Part shown: one piece after another, positions 50,236-60,905 of the stretch
How the letters are laid out: every line of letters begins with the position of its first letter
Position numbering within the stretch: position 1 is the first letter of the stretch
Source: Chrysogorgia sp. JL179-B06
Lineage: Eukaryota > Cnidaria > Anthozoa > Scleralcyonacea > Chrysogorgiidae
Assembly: GCA_035772405.1 (NCBI GenBank)
Contig: JAYKKM010000376.1
Span: 784,501 to 848,500, forward strand
Direction: 5' to 3'
DNA length: 64,000 bases
The notes under the pieces: model-generated
Told to the model about the DNA's origin: nothing
Database searches by the model: none
The model's input: the letters and a program-made list of their open reading frames with translations, nothing else
Made by a program: the position numbers and the translations under genes

Positions 50236-50720
50236 ATGGTATCGTTTGTTTCTGGAGAAAATTATAGTAGGGTTTTGATGTATTGAAAGTGTTCGCAGGA
50301 TGTAACATGGTTAAAGATTTCGGACGTAGCATGAGTGGCGTGTTCTTTGATGCGAGTATAGAGGCAACGATCTGTTTTACCGATATATGAACTTTGACAA
50401 CCAGGACAAGAAAATTTATATATAACAGAGCTTTGGTATTCTATGGGAGTTCGGTCTTTACATGAAAGAAAGCAATTTATTTGTGTTGTTTTCCAGTTTA
50501 TAATGAACCTGCATGGGTGTTTTAGGAGGCGGTTGACTTTGTGGGTGAATTGATGGTTAGTTTCGTTCCATGCTGGCCAAGGAAGGGGAGTTGAATCCAG
50601 ACTTTTTTATGTCAGGGGTGATGAGGAAGGTTTGAAGGTTTGTTTTTCATTAGCTTTTCTGAAAGTCGTCGGAAAAAAACATTCCAAGACACGAACTTAG
50701 ATATTTGTGCAGATTCTTTA
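50232..50720 (-). pseudogene. Penelope-like retroelement, GIY-YIG endonuclease part
   Basis: The minus-strand frame reads NETNHQFTHKVNRLLKHP, SCKDRTPIEYQSSVIYKFSC, PGCQSSYIGKTDRCLYTRIK and EHATHATSEIFNHVTSCEHF, then QYIKTLL and a stop. VIY...YIG, the following R and the E/H form the GIY-YIG core, and the CPGC pair is a Penelope-type zinc feature. Only traces of the RT linker remain upstream (to about 50720). Family knowledge: this nuclease is fused to RT in Penelope-like elements. Confidence 0.88.
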
Positions 50721-50975
50721 TGAACTGGAAAACCAGAGAAATAAATTGCTTTGTTATATAGCTGTGGTTTCTCTAGATATAATACAGACTGTCATTGGTT
50801 GATTTGTGGTCACGTGGGCTTAGATAAATTCAAATCGCTCTACCGAGCGGGGCAATAAGTTGTTAATTGTTTCCCGCTTGGGCAATAGTTTTGAAATTGT
50901 TGTTCAATCAATGCACGACAGCAGGTGATATATTTCACGCGTCACTGAATTTTTGTTTGTCGCCGAAAGAGAAAC

Positions 50976-51386
50976 ATGGAGTCTGAAGTTAAGAAACAAC
51001 GTTTTTCCAGTCTATCAAACGAAGAAATACAGAATCTGATCGAGAATAAAGATTCAGAAAATACGCAAAAACTGCTGAGGGCGAATGAAGACGGCGACAA
51101 AAACTGCTGTTAAAACTCTGTTGGCGTTTTGTATAACGAAGTTTCACCAGAATGTTCAGAAAAAGCACCGGCTAAAAGCCTTCAGTATCTGGAAAAAACG
51201 TCGAAAGAAGAACTCAATGAACTTTTGATAGCATTTTATCCAAATGAGAGGAAGAAAAATGGTGTTCACTGCAAGAAATCTGCGTTGGTGGCAATGAGAT
51301 TCGGTCTTCAGCGACATTTTCTACTCACAAGAAATTTTAATATTGTGAGCGATCGGGAATATGTCAAGCCTCTCAGACATCTAAAT
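50976..51386 (+). pseudogene. KIAA1958-like / Crypton-type N-terminal fragment
   Basis: ATG at 50976 begins MESEVKKQRFSSLSNEEIQ, with the LSNEEIQ...NT pattern of cnidarian KIAA1958-like proteins. A frame change near 51110 leads to EELNELLIAFYPNERKKNG then KKSALVAMRFGLQRHFLLTR, the conserved block before the tyrosine-recombinase-like (DUF3504) domain. The frame is cut at 51386 by a mariner-like MITE (acacctgggaaattaag). The catalytic domain is absent. Host-domesticated relatives exist, but this copy is broken. Confidence 0.7.
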
Positions 51387-51595
51387 ACACCTGGGAAATT
51401 AAGATAACTTGTAATCGTATAAAGGAGCATAACTGCAAAGAAACATGTTAAATATATTAACGTTTCTTTGCAGGTATGCTCCTTCATACGTTTATAAGTT
51501 ATCTTCATTTCCCAGGTGTATTAAGACCGTGTTTTTAATTTCCCAGGAGTATATAAGACCGTTTTCTAAGGGTTCAGTTTTTTTTATACACACTG
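51387..51595. mobile_element. Mariner-like foldback MITE, AATTTCCCAGG family, left end truncated
   Basis: acctgggaaattaagataac pairs with gttatcttcatttcccaggt. The right end tttttttatacacactg plus TA matches the end of the element at 57903-59705, whose core here is uninterrupted (gttaaatatattaac). Confidence 0.85.
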
Positions 51596-51596
51596 T

Positions 51597-52222
51597 ATAT
51601 TCTTTCATGTAAGACCGAACTCCCACAGAATACCAAAGCTGTGTTGTACATAAATGTTCTTGTCCTGGTTGTCAAAGTTCATATATCGGTAAATCAGATC
51701 GTTGCCTCTATACTTCCGAAATCTTCAACCATGTTATGCACTTATCAATGTTAAGCTGCAGGGAGGGGAGGCCGGGCATACCCAGGGGATTTCATTCTAA
51801 ATTTTAATTTTTTGTCAAATATCCCACCCTGGGAACTTATTCAAAACTCAAATGAGATCAAATCCCCTCTTATTAAAACGTCGTTCTCTTGTTCGCGCTC
51901 TTCTGACTCCGCCATGTTGCCTTCTGAGCTGATCAAATTGCACCACCACGGGAATCAATCATGTGCCAAATGCCCTCTTAACATTGATATGTATTACATC
52001 CTGCGAACACTTCCAATACATCAAAACCGTACTAGAATTTTCTCCAGACACAAACGATTCGATATCTTGTAACCTAACCCAACTAATTTTTAATAACTGT
52101 ACGATGATTGACAAAGCTGAACACTGGTCGTTGCTACTCTTTAAACAATCCCTCGCAATTCGCCGACAAAATCCAGACATCCAGACTAAAGCCTCGAGAG
52201 AATTAATTATTTTCTATTCATA
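51597..52222 (+). pseudogene. Penelope-like retroelement fragment, sense, with insertion
   Basis: The start repeats the minus-strand copy (gtaagaccgaactccca, cttgtcctggttgtcaaag, tatatcggtaaatcagatcg) with a one-base deletion. About 245 bp of foreign sequence separate it from the C-terminal part at 51990-52222: ITSCEHFQYIKTVLEFSPDT, SISCNLTQLIFNNCTMIDKA and FKQSLAIRRQNPDIQTKAS, then stop. Confidence 0.82.
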
Positions 52223-52509
52223 GTTATTATCTCACTATCTCTGCTTATATACAGTGTGTATATGAATTAGCATTTTTTTCAAAGAACCCATTGTAATAGT
52301 TTGAAGGCTTAGACACCTCTCTGAGCAACGAATGCGTAAAAAATAACTTGGATTGCATTCGTATTGAAAACTGCTTTCTCTCTTCTTGATTAACGCAGCG
52401 CTTGGACCATCTTAATTTCCCAGGTGTATAATTTTTTTTTAAATTACAATAGGTCTCGTTAAGAATGCTAATTCATTTTCTAAGGGTAGCGGTTTTTTGA
52501 TAAGCATTC

Positions 52510-52570
52510 CTGATGATGACTTCAAGCTATTGTCGAAACGTTGAATTCTCAATAAATATGTTATTATTTA
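52510..52570 (+). other. Penelope 3' end with hammerhead-like core
   Basis: CTGATGATGACTTC then tattgtcgaaacg contains CUGAUGA and GAAAC separated by a weak GAC/GUC stem, followed by aataaatatg. Hammerhead motifs are known in Penelope-like pseudo-LTRs. The stem II closing pair is not canonical, so activity is doubtful. Confidence 0.45.
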
Positions 52571-52918
52571 TGTTATTCGGAGTTACCGTTAATTGTGTAT
52601 TTTAGAATATAATGCAGTATAAGTTAATTTAAAAACAATTTAAACTGTATACAGGAACCTCGATTTAACGAACCTGTATATAACGAAGTGCTCGATATAA
52701 CGAACGATATTCTTCAGCCCGGAAAAATTACAAGAAAAATGCATGCAACAGAACCTCGATATAACGAAATCCTCGTTATAACGAACACAATCCGGCAGCC
52801 CAGACGTAAAATCTACCTCGATATAACGAATAAATGTCAACATGCACGCGACAATTACAAAAGATGAATGCGGAACAGAGCAACAGCGATACTGTTTTAA
52901 CCTTTAATTCTGTCAACA

Positions 52919-53161
52919 GCTCATCAAGAAGCTGCAGAAGATTCAGGCGATGATATATCTGTAGCCGAGCCAGAGCGACTAATTAGTCCCATCGAAGCTA
53001 ATGAGGTAGTCAGAGCGCTACGAAATTTCATTGTGACACTTGACAAGTCAGGTGCGAAAGAAAGACACTTTCTGCGCCCCCTCTCTTCAATGGAGGACAC
53101 ATTTTTGCAGATGAAAGCCAAAAACAAGATGCAAAGTACATTGGATGATTTATTTGATTAA
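52919..53161 (+). pseudogene. Tigger/pogo transposase C-terminal remnant
   Basis: The open frame to TAA at 53159-53161 reads AHQEAAEDSGDDISVAEPER, then EVVRALRNFIVTLDKSG, SSMEDTFLQMKAK and MQSTLDDLFD. The acidic stretch, paired helices and terminal QSTLDDLF-type tail match the C-terminus of Tigger-like DDE transposases. DNA-binding and DDE domains are missing. It may begin at the acceptor-like tctgtcaacag. Confidence 0.75.
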
Positions 53162-54784
53162 GCATCTACAGAACTGTAGCAATGTTCAATTTTCTAGCAT
53201 CTAGTCAGTAGTAGTATTCTGTTGTTTAAGTTTTGTTATATGTAGAGACTGGAACTCGCGTCCTGAGAAACTCTTGATTATCATTGATAGATGTGTATCT
53301 AAGTATGTGTACGGCAAAGGTATAACCTGTACAGTTTTTCAGTGCCATAGGTATAATATATATATATATACGTACAGTATATGAAATTAAATTTTTTATG
53401 ATTGTATTTGAAAGAACGTAAAAATTAATGAAAAATGGCTTTTACATATAACGCTTTATGAACTATGACGTCACAAGTGTGACACGCATGACAACACAAC
53501 TGAAAATCAGGTATATCTTCAGACTGGTTACACCAAACTGGCTCAAACTTGGCTCACTTACTCCGTCAACAAATCCAAGCATTGTTGTAATACTTATGTG
53601 GTCACCATGGTAACAGATTAGTTCCCAGGCTCTCTTTGTCTAAAAGCGAAATCTTCCATTTTTCGTCATTGAAGGCAATGTATTTTGTTTTAAAATTGTC
53701 TTCATGCATTCATAATTAAACAGAAAAGATACCAACTGGTAAAAACTTAAAAAGTTGCTTGCTATGTGGTGAAAAACAAACAATTAGTTTAAAGAAAGAA
53801 AGTGGCCTGGAAACTAAAGTGTTGCCATAGCAACTACATAAGAACTATGACAATGCTTATTTTTGTTGAAGGAGTAAGTGTGCCAAGTTTGATACCTGAT
53901 TTTTGTGGGTACCGCGGTCAGCGGTACCCATATAGTCACGGCGTTGAGGTATTTAGGTATTTAGGGGTTCAACATCGAAATTGCAACTGCGCAACTCAGA
54001 TACTCATTCGGAATTCATCGGAAAATGTCGTCCCATCGATCATCGAAGGTCAATATATTCCTACTCATCTTGTGTATACAAACTACACGGTAGAAAATCT
54101 CGAAAAATCTTAACTTGTCGACAAATTCAACGTACAAAGGTCGTGTCGTTTAAGTTGGCAATGCTCGTGATCTAATTCGTGGTGTCTTCTGATCGAGTGC
54201 GTTTTAATTTTGGCAAAATAATCCCCTCTTCCTCGTGCGTGTCTTCTGATCGAGTGCGTTTGGCTTGCCGCTTGTTGTAGTTTACATTAAAGGTAAGTTG
54301 TATCTTTCTCGTTTTCACTTCTTTACTGTACTAGGTATTTATTTTATCATACATTTATGTGCTTAATAGCTTCGCTCCTCTGAGTAACTACTATGTTGTT
54401 TATATTGTCTGTGACTGTTTTTTGTTGTATATTTCTTCGTCAAATTCAAATGTTATCCATCTGACAGTTTCAGGTGAGGAGGTCAGTCTAAATTTGGCGA
54501 CAATGCTGGTATACATAGCAAATCATCGACCGCTATAATTTTTCCATAAGGTAAACATATTTATGCGGTAATTGGAATGGCTTGAACAATATTTTGTTAC
54601 ATGGGAATTGTTTGTATGGTTGCATTAAAGTCATTAAAGGTTCTGTAAATAAAGATGTTTTGTTGTTAACTGATGTTCCTGTCATGGTATCAATAAATTA
54701 ACTCATAGTGAATCATTAACTGGAGAAATTGCATTTACAAATTTATTTTTTGGTTTAGAAACCAACTATGAATATTTAACACTT

Positions 54785-54880
54785 ATTTACTGGGAGTTGG
54801 GGTCCCGAGACCATCGATGAAAGCAGTATGTCAAAACATACTGCTTTCCCAAGGTTCCAGTAAATAAGTGCTTTTTTATA
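54785..54880. repeat. Short foldback
   Basis: cacttatttactgg pairs with ccagtaaataagtg, and aagcagtatgt with acatactgctt. Confidence 0.85.
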
Positions 54881-55817
54881 CCAAGTGTCAAAGAAAAAAC
54901 AAACATAAAGACATGAAATATTTTATTCTTCAAACATTAAATTAAATAATATTAAGGCAAAAAAGAGAGTTCAATCCAAAGGTTGCATTTTCACATGGTA
55001 TTTCACATGATTTTTTCATTATCATTGACAACATATTGCCCTCTCAGAGCTATTGCAGGGGAAACAGCTAAATTTCGTCATTTTCATGTGATATACTCTC
55101 GACCAATGACACTAGAAAAAGGGAACTTTGACACTTGGTATATAACAATGCTTGTTAACAATTGATTGTAACTGTGTTTCAGTGTTCGCAGTGTCAGGAA
55201 ATACTTTCAAGATATTTGATTCACAGTCAAGTGACCTATATGGAATGCCGTGTTTTTCTGGTAGCTGTGTTTTGCTTACTGTTGAAAGCCTTGAGCATCT
55301 AAAATTATTATTTTTAATTATTTCACCACTGAAAAGTTGTATTCCATTTGAAATAAAATGTCACTTTGGCCAGTATTGATAATAATAAAAATAAAGTCAA
55401 TGATCAAAGGCTCTAAAGTAATAATTTGTGCCAAGATTACAAACATTAAGATGATTTCAGCATTATAGAATAGTTCCTCTCTGCAGTTATTGTATTAAAG
55501 TTTCTGTGAAAAAGTTTTTTGTTGTTGACAGATGTTCCTAACATGGTATTATTTGATGAGAAAACTTATGCCTTAACTTTTGTGAATCATTTACTGGTGA
55601 ATTATCCATGACATGTAATAATGGAACTATGTTTGTCTTAAAAGTTCATTTTACAAATTTATCCTCTGCTGATTTGTTAAATCTGCTATTAGCTTACCAA
55701 CAGCACTGTCTTAGTAATCCACCATGAGAAAATTTCAACACCTGGTTTATTCCCCCATTTACCCCCTAGTCTATAACAAATATTGTGACGTTTGTCCTTG
55801 ATCAATTTATCAGTACA

Positions 55818-56595
55818 AGTGTCTATGAAATGAAAATTTACCCCAGCTTTTTATGATTGTATTTGAAAGAACACGTAAAATAATGAAAAATAGCTTTTAC
55901 ATGACTTTCGTATCTTATGTCGTTCTTCAGTTACATTTCATGTAACTTGAGATATGACGTCACAAGATGGACACAGTACTACATCAAAACTCAAAAACAG
56001 GCTTATCATTGGATTGGTTTGACTAAACTGGCTCAAACAATACAGACTTACTGAGTCAACAAGACTCAGCATTGAGATTGTTGTTATATTAGGTTCCCAT
56101 GGTAACAGATTCATTACCAGACCACTTTGTAAAGAAACAAAATGTTGTACCTTTCGTCATTGCAGTTAACCTTTTATTGTTTTAAAACAGTATTGTTGCA
56201 TTGGAAATCATTGAAAAAGGGTGTCAACTTCCTAAAACTGAATAAGTTGCTGTAAACGTGGTTGAAAACAAAGAATTCATATAAAGGAAGAGAGTAATCT
56301 GGAAACTCTAACTTACCATAGCAACCACATTAGAACCATGACAATGTTTAGTTTTCTTGATTGAGTAAGTCAGCAAGGTTTGAATCTATTTAGTTGAACC
56401 AGTTTGAAGATATGCCTGATTTTCAGTTTTGGTGTAATACTCTGTCCATCTTGTGACGTCATAGTTCAAATTATATAAAGCGTAATAATTCAAGAATGGA
56501 ATAACATATGAATCTAAAAGCCATTTTGCATTAGTATAAGTGTTCTTTCAAGTACAATCATAAAAATTGGAGTGAATTTTCATTTCATAGACACT
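55818..56595. mobile_element. Second copy of the 53376-type element, nested
   Basis: agtgtctatgaaatgaaaat pairs with the complement of attttcatttcatagacact, followed by TTTAA. The arms share ttatgattgtatttgaaaga with the outer copy. Confidence 0.82.
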
Positions 56596-57509
56596 TTAAA
56601 GGCACCACATGAATATACTGTAATGATAAATAGCCTCTGTGACAATGATCCCATAGTGGGGATAAATGCCCCAGTATAAATGAATAATACTAATATTTCA
56701 GTTAGTATCACAGATTTGGATTTTTCTTTCCACAGTTTAGATAACATAGTCTTTTTGTTTCATAAAAAGGGCCTCCCTTTTGGTCACACCCCATGCTCAT
56801 CACTCCCGGTACCCACATGTTCGCATCGCGGACCTATTTTCAGATGTGTTGTCATGCTGTGTCACACTTGTGACGTCATAGTTTAAATGACATAAAACGT
56901 TATAACTCAAGAACGTAATAAGATATAAAAGGCATGTAAAAGCCATTTTTCATTAATTTTAGCGTTCTTTCAAATACAATCATAAAAATTTTCATTTCAT
57001 ATACACTTTAAAGCACAAATGTTGTTCATTCAGATCCGGAAATGCTCGGTAGTGTGACATAACACATACCTCTATATAACGAACATTTTGGTTGTTTTTC
57101 TGCAAATTCGTCATAACGAGGTTTTCGATTTAACGAATCTCGATATAACGAACCAATTTCCCAGTCCCCTGGCACTTCGTTAAATCGAGGTTCCACTGTA
57201 TTGCATAATAGTTAATATATATCTAAATCCTAAGCTAAACATTAATATAGAATAGACACGAGTCAAGACTACGGTAAAACAGTCAAAGATAAAAAGTATT
57301 CTCGAAGTCTAACCTTAAAACTATAAAATGAATTTAACGTTTATATATCAGCAGGTAAATTGTTAAATTGCCATGTCCAGTTAAATCGAAATGTTCGTTT
57401 ACCTAGCTGGCGTTTGACGATCTAGGAAGATGCAAGTCAGTTTTCCTTCTGTAGTACATAATTATAAAATTATGTAGATTTTGACTAAAATAACCACTAA
57501 GCCTTAAAG

Positions 57510-57840
57510 TGCCTATATCACTTGTGGGATCTTTACATATTTATAGTAATTGGAACATTCTAAGAAGATTTGTACTATATCTTCTCAGGCGAAAATTTCA
57601 TCTTCATGGACTTTGTTGCAGTTAAAGTTACCGGATATGACATCAAAGGAGGAATTGCAAATCAGTTTTCTTTTGTTTCTTGCTTCAAAAATTCCTCCTT
57701 TGATGTCATATCCGGTAACTTTAACTGCAAAAAAGTCCATGAAGATGAAATTTTCGCCTGAGAAGATATATTACAAATCTTCTTAGAATATTCCAATTAC
57801 AATAAATATGTAAAGATCCCACAAGTGATATAGGCACTTT
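57510..57840. mobile_element. Foldback MITE, CCGGTAACTTTGAC family, copy 3 (near-perfect palindrome)
   Basis: Arms agtgcctatatcacttgtgg to cctcctttgatgtcatatcc are mirrored almost base for base around a 35-bp loop near 57675. TTAA lies on both sides (cTTAAagtgcc, gcactTTAAgg), so TTAA targeting is likely. Confidence 0.93.
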
Positions 57841-58177
57841 AAGGTAATCGGGAACAAGACTGCATTCGTGCATTTAAAAAACAAAATACAAACGCTCTTC
57901 TACAGTGTGTATAAAAAAAAATGAACCCTTAGAAAACGGTCTTATGCTCCTGGGAAATTAAAAAGTATACACCTGGGAAATTAAGATAACTTGTAATCGT
58001 ATGAAGAAGCATAACTGCAAAGAAACATGTTAATGTTAGGGTCTCTGTAAAGAACGGAAACCGAAACGACCGAAACGACCGAATCCGGAAATCGCCGAAA
58101 CCGGAAATGATCGCTAAAAACCTCCTAAAAACATTAAAAACCGCCAAAAAAGCTTATTCCCACCGAATGTTTACAAC

Positions 58178-58225
58178 ATGGAGACGGTGGTCTGTTATAG
58201 CGACGAAGAAGATTGTGATATTGAG
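58178..58225 (+). CDS. Exon-like ORF in the left terminal repeat of the Mutator-like element
   Basis: ATG followed by ETVVCYSDEEDCDIE, ending exactly at gtaatt, a plausible splice donor. The frame and donor are preserved in the other arm. Probably the 5' end of the parental transposase or passenger gene. Confidence 0.45.
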
Positions 58226-58425
58226 GTAATTTCCCTCTTACTTGTTGTTCTTACTTGTTAATTTTGTCGAAAAAGGCAACGAGTCCGTGTTAATTGATGT
58301 AAACCTGGTTGCCTGTAATTTGTCCTGATTGTCGACAAAATTAACAAGTAAGAACATTTTAATAACGATTTAATACAATTATTGTGTAAAAAATACCAAA
58401 TAAACCCAAGCATACCAAATAAACC

Positions 58426-58907
58426 CAGGGCATTTTGCCTCCACGGTTGAAGGTCGGCGAAAATGGCCCTGGGATCGGCTGGTCGATTCCAATCTTATTG
58501 GCCAGTTCTAAAACTCGATTAATTCAGCTAGAGTATAATTTATTCATCTAAATCCACATGTTAAGAAATTTCCTTGCCTTTAACTTTTACTACAAACACG
58601 AAATATAAGAACTTGGTTAATTGTCAAGAACTGCAGTCGATATCTACTTGTTCGTCCATTATATTTATACGAGATAATCATGGATGTGTTATGAATTAGC
58701 TGGTTTTAGGATGAATGCTTTACATGAACAAGACTGCAGAGCGTTGCATATTTCTCATCATTATCACATCAACAGAGTAAACAAAGACAAATGACCTAAA
58801 TTATCATATCAAAACACCCAGAAATTCTGGGTGTCATGTGACTAGCCAACGGTTGAAGGTCAGCGAAAATGGCCCTGGGGAGGCAAAATGCCCTGGGTAC
58901 GAGGTTG
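58426..58907. mobile_element. MITE, CCTCGTACCCAGGG family, copy 3, nested in the Mutator-like element
   Basis: The right end ctgggtacgaggttg is intact; the left end lacks its first bases and starts caggg. The 9-bp duplication AAATAAACC lies at 58417-58425 and 58908-58916. Confidence 0.9.
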
Positions 58908-59390
58908 AAATAAACCCGCTTTACTGTTAAACTCGCTTCACTGCTAGACGTTACGGCTCGCTGTGAAATATACATTAACAAATCTCGTTTATGTCACGCT
59001 TATTTGTCGCGATTCATTGGCGTTGTTCGTTTTACAATTGATCAAAAGTTAAACTTCCCGTCAAAAGTATTTTCATAGCTGTTTATTGTTAATATCACAT
59101 CTATATCAGGGTAAAATTATGCCCCATTCTTTAAATCAGTTTCATTAAATGTAACAAGTAGTCTCACAACAAAATAAACCTAGTAAAGTATTTATACACA
59201 TTTTCACTATTATTCAACAGCCTGACTTTTCACATAAGCCCAGTTGCAAACATACATGTGTAGTATGTGTACGGTTTATTTAATAAGCAGCAAGTTATTG
59301 TATCTGATATCCTAAAGGATCACAGTCACTAGTGCGTAGTAATAATTTGTGTACTAGCATACATAAATTAATACAAAAGAGGGAAATTAC

Positions 59391-59438
59391 CTCAATATCA
59401 CAATCTTCTTCGTCGCTATAAACGACCACCGTCTCCAT
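59391..59438 (-). CDS. Exon-like ORF in the right terminal repeat of the Mutator-like element
   Basis: Mirror of 58178-58225 on the minus strand: METVVVYSDEEDCDIE then gtaatt. It differs from the left copy at codon 6 (V for C). Confidence 0.45.
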
Positions 59439-59707
59439 GTTGTAAACATTCGACGGGAAATAAGTATTTTTGGCGGTTTTTAGTGTTTTTGGCAGGTTTT
59501 TAGCGATGATTTCCGGTTTCGGCGATTTCCGGATTCGGTCGTTCCGGTCATTTCGGTTTCCGTTCTTTACAGAGACCCTTAATGTTATGCTCCTTCAAAC
59601 GTTTACAAGTTATCTTCATTTCCCAGGTGTATTAAGACCGACTTTTTAATTTCCCAGGAGTATAAGACCGTTTTCTAAGGGTTCAGTTTTTTTTGATACA
59701 CACTGTA

Positions 59708-60019
59708 CAGGGTGTATCAAAAAAAGCGCAACCTCGGAATTTCCCAAGAAATCCACTTTGTTTTTATTAGCACAAAAGATTTTAGGCCTCTGGGAATTTA
59801 AAATAGCTTCTAATCGTATTCCAAGGGCATAACTGTCGAATTGCTAATAAATAAACAACTTCTGCTTTACGTGCTCGAGTTTGTAGTAATTAGACAGTTA
59901 TGCCCCTGGAATACGATTACAAGCTATTTTAAATTCCCAGGGGCGAAAATCTTTTTTGTTTAAGAACACAGTGGATTTCTTGGGAAATTCCGAGGTTGCG
60001 CTTTTTTTGATACACCCTG
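59708..60019. mobile_element. Mariner-like foldback MITE, CAGGGTGTATC ends
   Basis: CAGGGTGTATCAAAAAAAGC pairs with the complement of gctttttttgatacaccctg; TA lies on both sides (59706-59707, 60020-60021). The arms pair nearly throughout around a loop near 59860. It shares its left TA with the element ending at 59705. Confidence 0.95.
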
Positions 60020-60409
60020 TATATCTATAAATTTATCCAATTAATATTATGTAATGAATCTCCTGTGTTGGTACGTTGAAGAATAATGCGAGCGGCTTTA
60101 TCTTGAAGACGTTGGAGACATTATTCCTTTATTGTCAAATAATTACAGTTACTTTTTCAGTTTTCATTCTGAATAGGTTTTAGTGTCAAATGAAACTCAG
60201 AAGAAGAGGATTGGATGAGATTGCTATAGAATGTTAATCAGCTCGCGTATTTTGATTTCTGGAAAGGTTCCCCTAAAATTAAACATTCGCGCAAGCGCAT
60301 TCAGTTTGGCACTTCTTTAAAACCTGATATTTTAGTGTACAATCATATAACCATCTAATTGCAGTGGTTTCAACTTTCAATGAACTTTTATTAAAGATAA
60401 AAACTCTAA

Positions 60410-60905
60410 AAGGTTAGTGTAATGGTAATGTTTCGAAGCCCTTTGTCAGAGAGTAAAATAAAAACTTTATAAAAACTTTTATATTTTGAGTATCAAACTT
60501 TTATTCGTGCAATACTTAATTGCAAATAATTAACAAATCAGTTACGATAAACAAATAAAACAAATAATCAATGAGATGTAAAAATAGGAAAGACATTTGT
60601 TATTTTAGCGTCGATCAATGTCAGGCCGGAGGTGGATAAAAGGGAGTACCACCTGCCAATAAGTAGGGGGCGAAATAAAGGGGAAAAACAAGGGAATAAA
60701 GCCGCCCATGCTCGACAAAATACAATAATTTTAGAAGGATTAAATAAACTGGTTTATGTAAAACGTTCCCCGTTTGTAGCGAGTTAATGAAGATATATAG
60801 CAAAGTGAAAAGGTGGTGAACTGCCAAGATTTTTATTAACGAAATCTTGACGTTTCGAGCGGAGCCCTTCATCAGAGTAAGACGAAGATATACATAGTTC
60901 ACTAA
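60410..60905 (-). mobile_element. Penelope-type end fragment with hammerhead-like core (minus strand)
   Basis: On the minus strand 60852-60875 reads ctgatgaagggctccgctcg and then aaac: CUGAUGA, a GGGC/GCUC stem and GAAAC. A second related motif (gtttcgaagccctttgtcag) lies at 60431-60450. No RT coding sequence is visible between them. Confidence 0.5.

Larger units (their letters stand above)
53905..56827. other. Segment bounded by inverted GTGGGTACC motifs
   Basis: gtgggtaccgcggtcagcgg at 53905 and cccggtacccac at 56815 face each other. Near 54290 a splice-donor-like aaaggtaagt follows a CpG-richer stretch. It may be another nested element; evidence is limited to the ends. Confidence 0.35.
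53376..57007. mobile_element. TIR element with AGTGTATATGAAAT ends inside the Tigger copy
   Basis: agtatatgaaattaaatttt at the left and the complement of aaaattttcatttcatatac at the right share tatgattgtatttgaaagaa and aatgaaaaatggcttttaca. TTTAA follows the right end. Long middle with no recognised gene. Confidence 0.7.
52651..57198 (+). mobile_element. Tigger/pogo-type transposon, 4.5 kb, with nested elements
   Basis: Ends CAGGAACCTCGATTTAACGA and the complement of cgttaaatcgaggttccactg are flanked by TA (52649-52650, 57199-57200). Internal copies of cctcgatataacgaa occur near both ends, as in pogo-like elements. Only the transposase C-terminus remains (52919-53161); the rest is later insertions. 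Confidence 0.88.
58039..59578. mobile_element. Mutator-like element, 1540 bp, about 190-bp terminal inverted repeats
   Basis: Ends GGGTCTCTGTAAAGAACGGA at both termini, flanked by a perfect 9-bp duplication TTAATGTTA (58030-58038, 59579-59587). Long terminal repeats and a 9-bp duplication fit Mutator-like elements. Each arm holds an ATG exon. No transposase core remains; the middle holds a MITE and a small foldback at 58248-58356. Confidence 0.92.
57903..59705. mobile_element. Mariner-like foldback MITE split by a Mutator-like insertion
   Basis: CAGTGTGTATAAAAA and its complement atacacactg are flanked by TA (57901-57902, 59706-59707). Without the insert at 58039-59578 it is a 250-bp foldback like that at 51387-51595. 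Confidence 0.9.

Noticed and set aside
57550..57786. Overlapping coding frames on one strand
   Set aside because: They arise from the two arms of a near-perfect foldback MITE.
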